From Isoperla grammatica (taxonomy: Eukaryota > Arthropoda > Insecta > Plecoptera > Perlodidae), in the NCBI GenBank assembly GCA_945910005.1, contig OX246741.1, positions 44,495,170 to 44,559,169 of the forward strand: a DNA stretch of 64,000 nucleotides, in the 5' to 3' direction. The position numbers and the translations under genes are program-made. This document shows positions 43,266-57,428 of this stretch, in pieces. Each line of letters opens with the position of its first letter. Within the stretch, counting starts at the first letter, position 1. A model generated the notes under the pieces. The model had not been told where the DNA came from and did no database searches. It saw only the letters and a list, made by a program, of their open reading frames with translations.

Positions 43266-44099
43266 TAGGGTGGAGTGACAATATGAAGTTGACATAAATG
43301 AGATGACATACCTGGGAAAAGTTGACGGGGGTCTTCATAAAGATACGTGCAAATTTTTTTGTCTGACTTTATGTTTGGAGGTGCCCCCACAATTTCCAAA
43401 TTTGAAATTTAAAAAAAATTAAAAATATTAAATTTTTCGGGATTCAGTTGGCCAAGAGTGTTAACATGTTCACTAAATTGAAGTGAAAATAATAAATCTA
43501 CCACACGTTTACCGGGACGTACCGGGAAGCTTTTTAACGAGCGGGAATTCAACTTTTTGGTTTTTGACTGCCCAAAGTACGAATTTGTTATGAATTTTTT
43601 CGGAATTTTTCATTGCAATTACTTTACTCTATACTTTTTTGAATATGTTTAGTTTTTAATTTATCGCAAAAGCTCAAAACACGACGACGGGGGGGGTGCC
43701 GTATACATCGATGTAATCTGAAGATAATCAATTTCGACACTCACTTTTGTCTTTGATGTCTTATTGTGTGCGACCGGTTTGACTAACAGTCTTTGTGTTA
43801 ATTTTTTTAAAAAGCATGATTCAATATTAAATATTCGAGCTCTTTAATTCACCGAAAAATCTCAACCCGGACATTTTATAGGCGCCCGTGTGAAAACATG
43901 TAAACGTGAATGTATATTCATATATAGAGCAGTAATGGTCAATCACGTAATATCGATTACGTGACGATTATTTTGCGTTAGACTATTGAGATCCGCATAA
44001 TTATAATTACTTTATTGATTTCATTTGAGTAGTTCCACATTTATACCGATAAACAAGCTGAACAATATACTCGCCAACTGTGAGAGAATAAATGAGAAG
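43266..44099. other. AT-rich intron sequence, nothing recognised
   Basis: No coding frame or repeat boundary; a G-run lies at 43687-43696. Confidence 0.5.
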
Positions 44100-44536
<437 letters not shown>

Positions 44537-45875
44537 AGATCATTCGATTAGTTTCAAAACGATGATCGCGATCAACAATGGATTCGTGTTTCGAAGGAAA
44601 AAACAGGCGCAATCTGAAGCTGAGCCTAGAAAAAGTGAGAATAATTTCACCAAAGAAATATATTGAATTGTTCGAGTATTAAGAAGGTTCAGAAAAGAGA
44701 AAATGAAGTTAATTACTCTACAATATGTACAGAGTATTTCAGTACTATTTTCAATGTTTATGTATTTCATAGATAAATGTCTTCATTTTTAGGCTGATTA
44801 AGGCCAGTTGGGCTTTTTCCTACATCTAACCTAACTATTACTATTAAATAATATTTCACTGATAAGGTAGTGGATCTCTTTTGTAATGAGCTGTTGGCTG
44901 CGAGTGCACTGTTGTCAAAACTGCTTGCGACTATTAAGGGGGAGGGGGGGGGGGGGGGGATTGGAGGCTTATTCACCGTTTGGAAGTAGAATGAAATAAA
45001 CCATTGCAATGGTTTATCTTTCAGCTCCATGCGAATAAAATCCCCTTACAACACATATTTTAGCTGCTGCATTTAAATGTACAGACTTATGGCCCCGGCT
45101 GACACTCGGGTAGCATCAGAAAACAATTACAATGCTGCTAAAAGTATCCTATTGTGGACTTCGACATGATTCTTACTGTAATGCTTGCATTAACAGATAA
45201 CAGAGAGATGTACAATATCACAGCTATTGCAAACTGGTAGAATATCTCATTCAAGATGCGTCACTTCTGCCAACAGAATTTTACGTTTCTACATTGTAAC
45301 GGAAACGCCAGTCCCCAAGGGAGATCTCAACACTCTTACAATTTTTGTAGTGCTGGACTGATAAGGTTTGAAACAAGACTAGTGTTTCGTGCACGGAAGA
45401 TCACAGCATCTATGCTAACAATCAAACTAAGTCGATATCTTAATGATGATTTAAAGAGAGTAATTGACACTAGGAATGGATGTTCTGGGCGAACTGAAAA
45501 TATTCCGCTTTGCATGCTAGCTGGCACTAGAAATATGATTAGCCTATCGCCGCATTCTGAATAAGGACCGATCCGAAAATTGCAGGAATATGTTAAATCG
45601 TCAGTCCTGGAAGCATTCAATTTGGAAGCTTCAAACTAAACTTAAAAAATAAGGTGGCAATGCGTCGAAGTCATTGAGCCACCTTCCTGTCATAAAAATG
45701 CTGCTGTTCATGATTTAAATTCTACAGTCGAGAGTGAGTTCGAAAGAGATGATGATACGATTCCACTCTTACCATACCACACGCGAGTAGGGATGATGTA
45801 TTAAAGTATAGTAACGGAGTTGTCCACAAACTGTCTGCGGACATGAAGCAAGACATTATTTCATTAGAAATAACA
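44537..45875. other. Intron 3 sequence, no supported gene
   Basis: It holds a G-run (44939-44959) and a 102-codon frame at 45256-45564 that I do not recognise. Confidence 0.5.
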
Positions 45876-46125
45876 CCAGAGTGTGCTTCTACCTGAAGTA
45901 CGGGGTAAGTGTAATGGCCACACTGAAGTACGATCTACTCAGTTATCTTAAGTACAACCAGAGTGTGCATCAACCTGAAGTACGGGGTGAGTGTACTGGC
46001 CTCACTGAAGTACGATCTACTCAGTTAGCTTATGTTCAACCAGAATGTGCATCAACCTGATTTACGGTCAATCTGTTAGGTTGGTTTATGTACAAACAGC
46101 ATTTCGCTTACGCACGATCAGATTC
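45876..46125. repeat. 82-bp tandem repeat, about 2.5 copies
   Basis: Units begin CCAGAGTGTGC at 45876 and 45958 and CCAGAATGTGC at 46040. They share CCTGAAGTACGGGGT and CTGAAGTACGATCTACTCAG. It ends about 90 bases before exon 4. Confidence 0.88.
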
Positions 46126-46214
46126 AAAGGGGACTTTTGATTTAGGATAAACTAAACATATTCACTTAACTTAATTATTAACAGAGGAAGACTGATTGTT
46201 ATGTAATATTGTAG

Positions 46215-46355
46215 GTCACTAGACCACTGATGTTACGTGGGCCTAGAGCGACTCCAGTACGTCTAACAACAACTAGCAACAATGAAGTTGATCCGATGCC
46301 CAGAGGAAAATGTGTTGCCCTTGGATGGGGACATACTAAACCTATAATTATATGG
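46215..46355 (+). CDS. Protease paralogue 2, exon 4
   Basis: The acceptor is TGTAATATTGTAG and the donor TGG|GTGAGT; 47 codons, phase 0 both sides. It encodes VTRPLMLRGPRATPVRL then GKCVALGWGHTKP, holding Cys136 and the GWG strand of the chymotrypsin fold. The 41 residues before GWG are slightly longer than in short trypsins. Confidence 0.82.
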
Positions 46356-46367
46356 GTGAGTATTGAG

Positions 46368-46510
46368 AGCAAAGGGTAGTCTCTACGTCAAAAACCGCAG
46401 GAAATGTCCATTATTTAATTAAATCTCAAGATTGCGACAAGAAATCGCTAATCTTTAATCAACAGTGCACTGTGTTTTGGTACGCCCTACAGACTCAATG
46501 AAATATAACC
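46368..46510 (+). mobile_element. Solo arm of the CTCTACGTCAAAAACCGCAG MITE
   Basis: AGTCTCTACGTCAAAAACCG and GTGCACTGTGTTTTGGTACG match one arm of 17267-17629. It begins only about 13 bases after the exon 4 donor. Confidence 0.7.
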
Positions 46511-46532
46511 AATAGCGTATAGTAATGTTGAT

Positions 46533-49500
46533 TACTAGGAAACCGCTCTTGTGTGTGAGTTGATATACGAGCGTTCAAATCTACGAACTCCCTGGCGATA
46601 GTTTTCGAAGCTAATAAAAACAACAATAAACAACAATTTAAGAATGCGCATTGCAAAAATTGTTCTTTTATAAATTTAAATTTAAATTAAATTTTTTTAA
46701 ATTAAATTAAATTTATACTTTCCGACATTATTGAATGCTGTGCAATGTGCGTTGCTAAAACGTTTCGTTGTCTTGTTTTAAACCCGGTCCGTCACCGTCA
46801 AAAACAGTTATTGACAGCAATAGAAACGTAATTTCTACAATAATACATATCAGTTCGCTTTTAAAATAGTATATTCGTAACCGGACGATTATTAAGCGAG
46901 CGAAGCGAGTGTCTCCATTTGACCTTAAGGCACTTCGTTCTGTTTTTTTTTTTGTTTTTTTGATGTCTTTCAATAGCAGTCGAACGAAAAGTCCGATCAA
47001 CTTGAAATTTTGACCATCTACAAGCCTCGATGTATATTGGATAGCCAAATCGTTAGAAAAGTTACCAAGTGACACCATTTACCACAAAATATTTTTTCTT
47101 AATGAAAATGGCGGCCAAATGTTATAGCTTTATTTCGCTACCGACTTTTTCGGTTCCGAATATGTTCATTTTATGGCTATCAGATAAATATTGGCAAAGT
47201 AACACATAAGTTACTCGAAAATATTTTTCTAAAATACAGTTACAGCAAACTGTGAGGGAGCTATCTTATAGTAAATTTTTGTCCGGTCACGAATATATTA
47301 ATGTAAACGCGATCTGATACGTATTTGAGGCAAAAATTACATTTCCAATTGCTTTCAATAACTGTTAGTAACGGTGGCGGACCGGGGCAAAAACACTAGA
47401 CAGAATGATAACGAAAATTCTTAGCTACGCACATTGCACTGCATTCAACAATATCGGGAATAGCTATGGAAATTAGAAAAAAAAATTTGCAATGCGCATT
47501 CTTGAATTGTTATATATTGTTGTTTTTATTTGCTTTGAGATCTTTTCGCCAGAATGTTCGTAGATAAAGCCACCTCACATTTTGCTGTTACTGTGTTTCA
47601 GAAAAATATTTTCGTGTAACTGTTGTGTAGCTTGCCAATTCTTATTAGATCGCCATAAAATGAACATATTCATGACCGGTACAATCTTTGCAAAAATAAG
47701 GCTATCTCACATTTTGCCGCCAATTTTTTTCATGACAATTATTTTGCAGTTACAATGGTGTAACTTTGTAACTTATCGATCGATTTTGTCACAAAATATT
47801 TAGCTTTAATCCACATCAGGCTTGTGGATTGTCTAACCTTCAAGTTGATCGGGCGTTCCGTTCAAGCGCTATCGACAGACATAAAAAAAACAAACAAACA
47901 TAACGAGGTGCCATTAAGGTATAATGGAGACGCTCGCTTCGCTCGCTTAATTCATTCGATACCTAAGAAAACGCTCTGTATGACGCGTTGATAAGCGAGT
48001 GCTTCCATATCTACGAACTTTTTGTCGAAAAGTTTTCAAAGCTTATGAAATCAACAAGTAAAAACAAAACAAGAATGCTCATTGGTCCAGTGGTTAGCAT
48101 CCCTGCTTCCAATGCAGAAGGTCCCGGGTTCAAATCCCGCTTCAGGCAGAAGTTTTTTAACTTCTAATCTGGATTCAATTCCATTACTTCTTGGATTAGG
48201 AATAAGTAAACGGTGACTTTGGAGCCGTCCTAGCAACGAAGCACTCAATAAATTCAAAGTTGTTCTGAATCGGCCTTGTTGATTCTGGCATTTGTCCGCA
48301 GGTGTTCGCACTGTCCAATCACTGATTCATATGTTTCGTATTTGAAATATCGATCTTTGATTGGTTATCGCTCACTCGCCGATGGTGTTCGAAGCCTACA
48401 GGGTTGGTTTAGTCACTTTAAATTAAAGTCCCCCACTGCAAATCAGTTTAATTACTGAGTGGGTAGACTCTAAATGTGAATTTATTTATTTATTTATTAC
48501 AAAATTGTTTCTAATTTCCGTAGCTATTATACTTTCCGACATTGTTTGACGTCGTACAGTGTGCGTTGTTAAGATTTCTCGGTGTCATTTTGTCTAGTGT
48601 TTTCGCCGCGGTCCGCTACCGTTACCAACACTTATTGCCAGCAATAGAATTCTAATTGCTGCCTTTAAAACGAATCAGGTCGCGATTTAATTAATATATT
48701 CGTGACCACATGAAAATGTGCTATGAGATAGCCACCACACATTTTTTCGTTTCTGTGTTTCAGAAAAATAATTTCGAGTAACTTTTGGGTAACTTTATCA
48801 ATATTTACTAGATCGCTATTATATGACCATATTCGGGACAGAAAAATCTGTAGAAAAATATGGCTATCTCACATTTTGACGTCATTTTATTTAAGAAAAA
48901 TATTTTGCAGTAACTATGGTACATCTTTTTTACTTTTCTAGCGATTTTGCATCAAATCTCTACACCTTTAACTTACATCAAAGTTTGTAGATAGTCCAAA
49001 TTTGAGGTTGATTGAATTTTCCGTTTGACCGCTATTGACAGACAAAAAAAACAAATAAAACAAAAACAGAACGAAGTGCCATTAATGTCTAATGGAGTCG
49101 CTCGCTTCGCTCGCTTACCTTGAAAAGCGCTGTTTGACGCGTTGATAAGCGAGTGCGTTCAGATCTACGAATTTTCGGTCGAAATGTTTTCAAAACTATA
49201 AAAACAACCTTAAACAACAATACATGAATGCGCATTGCAAACATTTTTCTAATTTCCATGGCTATTATACTTTCCGGCATTGTTGAAAGCAGTGCAATGT
49301 GCGTTGCTAAGAATTTTCGTTGTCATGTTTTCAACACGGTTCGCAACCGTTACTTACACTTATTGACAGCAAAAGAAATGTAATTTCTGCCTCTAATACG
49401 CATCAGATCCCGTTTTAATTAGTATATTCGTGACTGGATGAAAAAGATCGAGAAGAATTCGAGACCGGAAAAATCTGTAGAAAAATATAGCTAACTCACA

Positions 49501-49740
49501 CATTGCCGCCATTTTGTTTCTGACAAATATTTTACACTTACTATGGAGTAACTTTGTAACTTTTCAAACGATTTTGCCTCAAACCCATACACCTTCATTA
49601 CACATTGACGCTTGTGGTGAAGTCAAATTTCAAGTTGACCTTTCTGTTCGACCGCTATCGACAGACTTAAAAAAACAAAAAAAATAGAACGAAATGCCAT
49701 TAAGGTGTAATGGAGACGCTCGTTTCGCTCGCTTAAAAAT
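46533..49740. mobile_element. Cluster of GCGAGCGAAGCGAGCG-family repeats in both orientations
   Basis: Ends ACTAGGAAACCGCTCTTG (46533) and related sequences at 47968 and 49120 pair with AAGCGAGCGAAGCGAG-type ends at 46893 (+) and 47947, 49118 and 49735 (-). These are at least four diverged copies, one interrupted by the SINE at 48080. Shared inner markers are AACGGTGGCGGACCG and TGCAGTGCAATGTGCGTTG. Confidence 0.75.
48080..48500 (+). mobile_element. tRNA-Gly-derived SINE, copy 2, (ATTT)n tail
   Basis: The head ATTGGTCCAGTGGTTAGCAT keeps a good A box, the anticodon loop TTCCAAT (TCC) and the B box GGTTCAAATCC. The body is about 400 bp and the tail is TTTATTTATTTATTTATTA. About 90% like 36480-36890. 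It is inserted inside a GCGAGCGAAGCGAGCG-family copy. Confidence 0.9.
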
Positions 49741-50002
49741 TAATTATACACTAAAAACCATACGGATAACAATGTGAGACACAACTTGAGAGCATTTAGT
49801 ATGTATAGCTTGCTAAACCCCAGTGCGTTGTTGATTCAGACTTTTGATTTCGAAGCCTATTCTTGTAATATACTTTATATATTCAAATTTTGTTATGTTT
49901 TTGGCGTAGAAGTATTCTTCCATAAAAATAATTACCATTTTATAGATGAGCGTAGCGAAGCGGAATGAATCTCTCCATTTACCTCGATCGGCGATTTGTA
50001 AC

Positions 50003-50651
<649 letters not shown>

Positions 50652-50816
50652 CCCGAGCCTAACGACACAGATGGCCCAGTACCATCTCCAGACCTTTTGA
50701 TGGTCAAGCTAACCCTGGTGCCCATAGAACAATGCCAGAAGAACCTGACCGTTAACCCAACCCTGCAGAAGCAGCACCTCTGCACGAGCACTGATGAAGG
50801 AAAGGATGCATGTAGG
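50652..50816 (+). CDS. Protease paralogue 2, exon 5
   Basis: A 55-codon phase-0 exon: PEPNDTDGPVPSPDLLMVKL, VPIEQCQKNLT (Cys168, glycosylation motif), LQKQHLCTSTDEG (Cys182) and KDACR (Asp189, Cys191). The donor is AGG|GTAAGT. It aligns with 2847-3026 but is five codons shorter. Confidence 0.9.
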
Positions 50817-50911
50817 GTAAGTCCTATTTAGCTCTATAATTTCTATAAAACCACTGGCTGAAACACTATTGATAATTGATCTATGGTCAATCTAAGAGTC
50901 CAGGTAAGCAT

Positions 50912-53900
50912 GGTGACAGCGGGGGCCCGCTCATGTGTAACGAGCAACAGTGGGGTGTGACGTCACGCGGGAACTAAGAGGGCTGTGTGTCTGTGCAGGG
51001 TGACAGCGGGGGCCCGCTCATATGTAACGGGGAACAATGGGGTGTGACGTCACGCGGGAACTAAGAGGGCTGTGTGTCTGTGCAGGGTGACAGCGGTGGC
51101 CCGCTCATGTGTAACGGGGAACAATGGGGTGTGACGTCACGCGGGAACTAAGAGGACTGTGTGTCTGTGCAGGATGACAGCGAGGGCCCGCTCATGTGTA
51201 ACGTGCAACAGTGGGCTGTGACGTCACGCGGGAACTAAGAGGGCTGTGTGTCTGTGCAGGGTGACAGCGGGGGCCCGCTCATGTGTAACGGGCAACAGTG
51301 GGGTGTGACGTCACGCGGGAACTAAGAGGGCTGTGTGTCTGTGCAGGGTGACAGCGGGGGCCCGCTCATGTGTAACGGGGAACAATGGGGTGTGACGTCA
51401 CGCGGGAACTAAGAGGGCTGTGTGTCTGTGCAGGGTGACAGCGGTGGCCCGCTCATGTGTAACGGGGAACAATGGGGTGTGACGTCACGCGGTAACTAAG
51501 AGGGCTGTGTGTCTGTGCAGGGTGACAGCGGTGGCCCGCTCATGTGTAACGGGGAACAATGGGGTGTGACGTCACGCGAGAACTAAGAGGGCTGTGTGTC
51601 TGTGCAGGGTGACAGCGGGGGCCCGCTCATGTGTAACGGGCAACAGTGGGCTGTGACGTCACGCGTGAGCTAAGAGGGCTGGTGTCTGTGCAGGGTGACA
51701 GCGGGGGCCCGCTCATGTATAACGAGGAACAGTGGGGTGTGACGTCACGCGGGAACTAAGAGGGCTGTGTGTCTGTGCAGGGTGACAGCGGGGGCCCGCT
51801 CATGTGTAACGGGCAACAGTGGGGTGTGACGTCACGCGGGAACTAAGCGGGCTGTGTGTTTGTGCAGGGTGACAGCGGGGGCCCGCTCATGTGTAACGGG
51901 GAACAGTGGGGTGTGACGTCACGCGGGAACTAACAGGGCTGTGTGTCTGTGCAGGGTGACAGCGGGGGCCCGCTCATGTGTAACGGGGAACAGTGGGCTG
52001 TGACGTCACGCGTGAGCTAAGAGGGCTGTGTGTCTGTGCAGGGTGAATGCGGGGGCCCGCTCATGTGTAACGGGCAACAGTGGGCTGTGACGTCACGCAA
52101 GAACTAAGAGGGCTGTGTGTCTGTGCAGAGTGACAGCGGGGGCCCGCTCATGTGTAACGAGGAACAGTGGGGTGTGACGTCACGCGAGAACTAAGAGGGC
52201 TGTGTGTCTGTGCAGGGTGACAGCGGGGGCCCGCTCATGTGTAACGGGCAACAGTGGGCTGTGACGTCACGCGTGAGCTAAGAGGGCTGGTGTCTGTGCA
52301 GGGTGACAGCGGGGGCCCGCTCATGTATAACGAGGAACAGTGGGGTGTGACGTCACGCGGGAACTAAGAGGGCTGTGTGTCTGTGCAGGGTGACAGCGGG
52401 GGCCCGCTCATGTGTAACGGGCAACAGTGGGGTGTGACGTCACGCGGGAACTAAGCGGGCTGTGTGTCTGTGCAGGGTGACAGCGGGGGCCCGCTCATGT
52501 GTAACGGGGAACAGTGGGGTGTGACGTCACGCGGGAACTAAGAGGGCTGTGTGTCTGTGCAGGGTGACAGCGGGGGCCCGCTCATGTGTAACGGGGAACA
52601 GTGGGCTGTGACGTCACGCGTGAGCTAAGAGGGCTGTGTGTCTGTGCAGGGTGAATGCGGGGGCCCGCTCATGTGTAACGGGCAACAGTGGGCTGTGACG
52701 TCACGCAAGAACTAAGAGGGCTGTGTGTCTGTGCAGAGTGACAGCGGGGGCCCGCTCATGTGTAACGAGGAACAGTGGGGTGTGACGTCACGCGGGAACT
52801 AAGCGGGCTGTGTGTCTGTGCAGGGTGACAGCGGGGGCCCGCTCATATGTAACGGGCAACAGTGGGTTGTGACGTCATGCGGGAACTAAGAGGGCTGTGT
52901 GTCTGTGCAGGGTGACAGCGGGGGCCCGCTCATATGTAACGGGCAACAGTGGGCTGTGACGTCACGCGGGAACTAAGAGGGCTGTGTGTCTGTGCAGGGT
53001 GACAGCGGGGGCCCGCTCATGTGTAACGGGCAACAGTGGGCTGTGACGTCACGCGAGAACTAAGAGGGCTGTGTGTCTGTGCAGAGTGACAGCGGGGGCC
53101 CGCTCATGTGTAACGGGGAACAGTGGGCTGTGACGTCACGCGGGAACTAAAAGGGCTGTGTGTCTGTGCAGGGTGACAGCGGGGGCCCGCTCATGTGTAA
53201 CGGGGAACAGTGGGCTGTGACGTCACGCGGGAACTAAGAGGGCTGTGTGTCTGTGCAGGGTGACAGCGGGGGCCCGCTCATGTGTAACGGGCAACAGTGG
53301 GCTGTGACGTCACGGGGGAACTAAGAAGGCTGTGTGTCTATGCAGGGTGACAGCGGGGGCCCGCTCATGTGTAACGGGCAACAGTGGGCTGTGACGTCAC
53401 GGGGGAACTAAGAGGGCTGTGTGTCTGTGCAGGGTGACAGCGGGGGCCCGCTCATGTGTTACGGGCAACAGTGGGCTGTGACGTCACGCGAAAACTAAGA
53501 GGGCTGTGTGTCTGTGCAGGGTGACAGCGGGGGCCCGCTCATGTGTAACGGGCCACAGTGGGGTGTGACGTCACGCGGGAACTAAGAGGGCTGTGTGTCT
53601 GTGCAGGGTGACAGCGGGGGCCCGCTCATGTGTAACGGGCAACAGTTGGCTGTGACGTCACGCGGGAACTAAGAGGGCTGTGTGTCTGTGCAGGGTGACA
53701 GCGGGGGCCCGCTCATGTGTAACGGGCAAAAGTGGGGTGTGACGTCACGCGGGAACTAAGAGGGTTGGTGTCTGTGCAGGGTGACAGCGGGGGCCCGCTC
53801 ATGTGTAACGGGCAACAGTGGGCTGTGACGTCACGCGTGAGCTAAGAGGGCTGGTGTCTGTGCAGGGTGACAGCGGGGGCCCGCTCATGTATAACGAGGA

Positions 53901-56900
53901 ACAGTGGGGTGTGACGTCACGCGGGAACTAAGCGGGCTGTGTGTCTGTGCAGGGTGACAGCGGGGGCCCGCTCATGTGTAACGGGGAACAGTGGGGTGTG
54001 ACGTCACGCGGGAACTAAGCGGGCTGTGTGTCTGTGCAGGGTGACAGCGGGGGCCTGCTCATGTGTAACGGGCAACAGTGGGCTGTGACGTCACGCGGGA
54101 ACTAAGAGGGCTGTGTGTCTGTGCAGGGTGACAGCGGGGGCCCGCTCATGTGTAACGGAGAACAGTGGGCTGTGACGTCACGCGGGAACTAAGAGAGCTG
54201 TGTGTCTGTGCAGGGTGACAGCGGGGGCCCGCTCATGTGTAACGGGCAACAGTGGGGTGTGACGTCACGCGGGAACTAAGAGGGCTGGTGTCTGTGCAGG
54301 GTGACAGCGGGGGCCCGCTCATGTGTAACGGGGAACAGTGGGCTGTGACGTCACGCGTGAGCTAAGAGGGCTGTGTGTCTGTGCAGGGTGACAGCGGGGG
54401 CCCGCTCATGTGTAACGGGCAACAGTGGGCTGTGACGTCACGCGAGAACTAAGAGGGCTGTGTGTCTGTGCAGAGTGACAGCGGGGGCCCGCTCATGTGT
54501 AACGAGGAACAGTGAAGTGTGACGTCACGCGGGAACTAAGCGGGCTGTGTGTCTGTGCAGGGTGACAGCGGGGGCCCGCTCATATGTAACGGGCAACAGT
54601 GGGGTGTGACGTCACGCGGCAACTAAGAGGGCTGTGTGTCTGTGCAGGGTGACAGCGGGGGCCCGCTCATGTGTAACGGGCAACAGTGGGCTGTGACGTC
54701 ACGCGGGAACTAAAAGGGCTGTGTGTCTGTGCAGGGTGACAGCGGGTGCCCGCTCATGTGTAACGGGGAACAGTGGGCTGTGACGTCACGCGGGAACTAA
54801 AAGGGCTGTGTGTCTGTGCAGGGTGACAGCGGGTGCCCGCTCATGTGTAACGGGGAACAGTGGGCTGTGACGTCACGCGGGAACTTAAAGGGCTGTGTGT
54901 CTGTGCAGGGTGACAGCGGGTGCCCGCTCATGTGTAACGGGGAACAGTGGGGTGTGACGTCACGCGGGATGTAAGAGGGCTGTGTGTCTGTGCAGGGTGA
55001 CAGCGGGGGCCCGCTCATGTGTAACGGGCAACAGTGGGGTGTGACGTCACGCGGGAACTAAGAGGGCTGTGTGTCTGTGCAGGGTGACAGCGGGGGCCCG
55101 CTCATGTGTAACGGGCAACAGTGGGGTGTGACGTCACGCGGGAACTAAGAGGGCTGTGTGTCTGTGCAGGGTGACAGCGGGGGCCCGCTCATGTGTAACG
55201 GGCAACAGTGGGCTGTGACGTCACGCGGGAACTAAGAGGGCTGTGTGTCTGTGCAGGGTGACAGCGGGGGCCCGCTCATGTGTAACGGGCAACAGTGGGC
55301 TGTGACGTCACGCGGGAACTAAAAGGGCTGTGTGTCTGTGCAGGGTGACAGCGGGTGCCCGCTCATGTGTAACGGGGAACAGTGGGCTGTGACGTCACGC
55401 GGGAACTAAAAGGGCTGTGTGTCTGTGCAGGGTGACAGCGGGTGCCCGCTCATGTGTAACGGGCAACAGTGGGGTGTGACGTCACGCGGGAACTAAGAGG
55501 GCTGTGTGTCTGTGCAGGGTGACAGCGGGGGCCCGCTCATGTGTAACGGGCAACAGTGGGGTGTGACGTCACGCGGGAACTAAGAGGGCTGTGTGTCTGT
55601 GCAGGGTGACAGCGGGGGCCCGCTCATGTGTAACGGGCAACAGTGGGCTGTGACGTCACGCGGGAACTAAGAGGGCTAGGTGTCTGTGCAGGGTGACAGC
55701 GGGGGCCCGCTCATGTGTAACGGGCAACAGTGGGCTGTGACGTCACGCGAGAACTAAGAGGGCTGTGTGTCTGTGCAGGGTGACAGCGGGGGCCCGCTCA
55801 TGTGTAACGGGCAACAGTGGGGTGTGACGTCACGCGGGAACTAAGAGGGCTGTGTGTCTGTGCAGGGTGACAGCGGGGGCCCGCTCATGTGTAACGGGCA
55901 ACAGTTGGCTGTGACGTCACGCGGGAACTAAGAGGGCTGTGTGTCTGTGCAGAGTGACAGCGGGGGCCCGCTCATGTGTAACGGGGAACAGTTGGCTGTG
56001 ACGTCACGCGGGAACTAAGAGGGCTGTGTGTCTGTGCAGGGTGACAGCGAGGGCCCGCTCATGTGTAACGGGGCAGTGGGCTGTGACGTCACGCGGGAAC
56101 TAAGAGGGCTGTGTGTCTGTGCAGGGTGACAGCGGGGGCTCGCTCATGTGTAACGGGGAACAGTGGGGTGTGACGTCACGCGGGAACTAAGAGGGCTGTG
56201 TGTCTGTGCAGGGTGACAGCGGGTGCCCGCTCATGTGTAACGGGCAACAGTGGGCTGTGACGTCACGCGAGAACTAAGAGGGCTGTGTGTCTGTGCAGAG
56301 TGACAGCGGTGGCCCGCTCATGTGTAACGGGCAACAGTGGGGTGTGACGTCACGCGGGTACTAAGAGGGCTGTGTGTCTGTGCAGGGTGACAGCGGGGGC
56401 CCGCTCATGTGTAACGGGGAACAGTGGGCTGTGACGTCACGCGGGAACTAAGAGGGCTGTGTGTCTGTGCAGGGTGACAGCGGGGGCCCGCTCATGTGTA
56501 ACTGGCAACAGTGGGGAGTGACGTCACGCGGGAACTAAGAGGGCTGTGTGTCTGTGCAGGGTGACAGCGGGTGCCCGCTCATGTGTAACGGGCAACAGTG
56601 GGCTGTGACGTCACGCGGGAACTAAGAGGGCTGTGTGTCTGTGCAGGGTGACAGCGGTGGCCCGCTCATGTGTAACGGGCAACAGTTGGCTGTGACGTCA
56701 CGCGAGAACTAAGAGGGCTGTGTGTCTGTGCAGAGTGACAGCGGTGGCCCGCTCATGTGTAACGGGCAACAGTTGGCTGTGACGTCACGCGTGAGCTAAG
56801 AGGGCTGTGTGTCTGTGCAGGGTGACAGCGGGGGCCCGCTCATGTGTAACGGGCAACAGTGGGGTGTGACGTCACGCGGGAACTAAGAGGGCTGTGTGTC

Positions 56901-57428
56901 TGTGCAGGGTGACAGCGGGGCCCGCTCATGTGTAACTGGCAACAGTGGGCTGTGACGTCACGCGGGAACTAAGAGGGCTGTGTGTCTGTGCAGGGTGACA
57001 GCGGGGGCCCGCTCATGTGTAACTGGCAACAGTAGGCTGTGACGTCACGCGGGAACTAAGAGGGCTGTGTGTCTGTGCAGAGTGACAGCGGGGGCCCGCT
57101 CATGTGTAACGAGGAACAGTGGGGTGTGACGTCACGCGGGAACTAAGAGGGCTGTGTGTCTGTGCAGGGTGACAGCGGGGGCCATCTCATGTGTAACGGG
57201 CAACAGTGGGCTGTGACGTCACGCGGGAGCTAAGAGGGCTGTGTGTCTGTGCAGGGTGACAGCGGGGGCCTGCTCATGTGTAACGGGCAACAGTGGGCTG
57301 TGACGTCACGCGGGAACTAAGAGGGCTGTGTGTCTGTGCAGGGTGACAGCGGGGGCCCGCTCATGTGTAACTGGCAACAGTAGGCTGTGACGTCACGCGG
57401 GAACTAAGAGGGCTGTGTGTCTGTGCAG
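50912..57428 (+). repeat. 87-bp junction minisatellite, paralogue 2, about 75 units
   Basis: The same unit as 3122-6689: branch-point-like CTAAG, pyrimidine/TG tract, [14 protein letters not shown] start, TGACGTCA and a TAA stop. It spans the last intron. Variants include GGTGAATGC, GTGAGCTAAG, GGTGCCCG (Cys for Gly) and a one-base shorter CTGGTGTCTG form. A 608-bp block of seven units (51609-52216) is repeated directly at 52217 onward. Some units have lost the stop (AACTTAAAG near 54884). The final unit acceptor is sequence-identical to many decoys. Confidence 0.97.

Noticed and set aside
45256..45620. Overlapping ~100-codon frames on both strands
   Set aside because: No family, no splice context and no codon signal that I can support.
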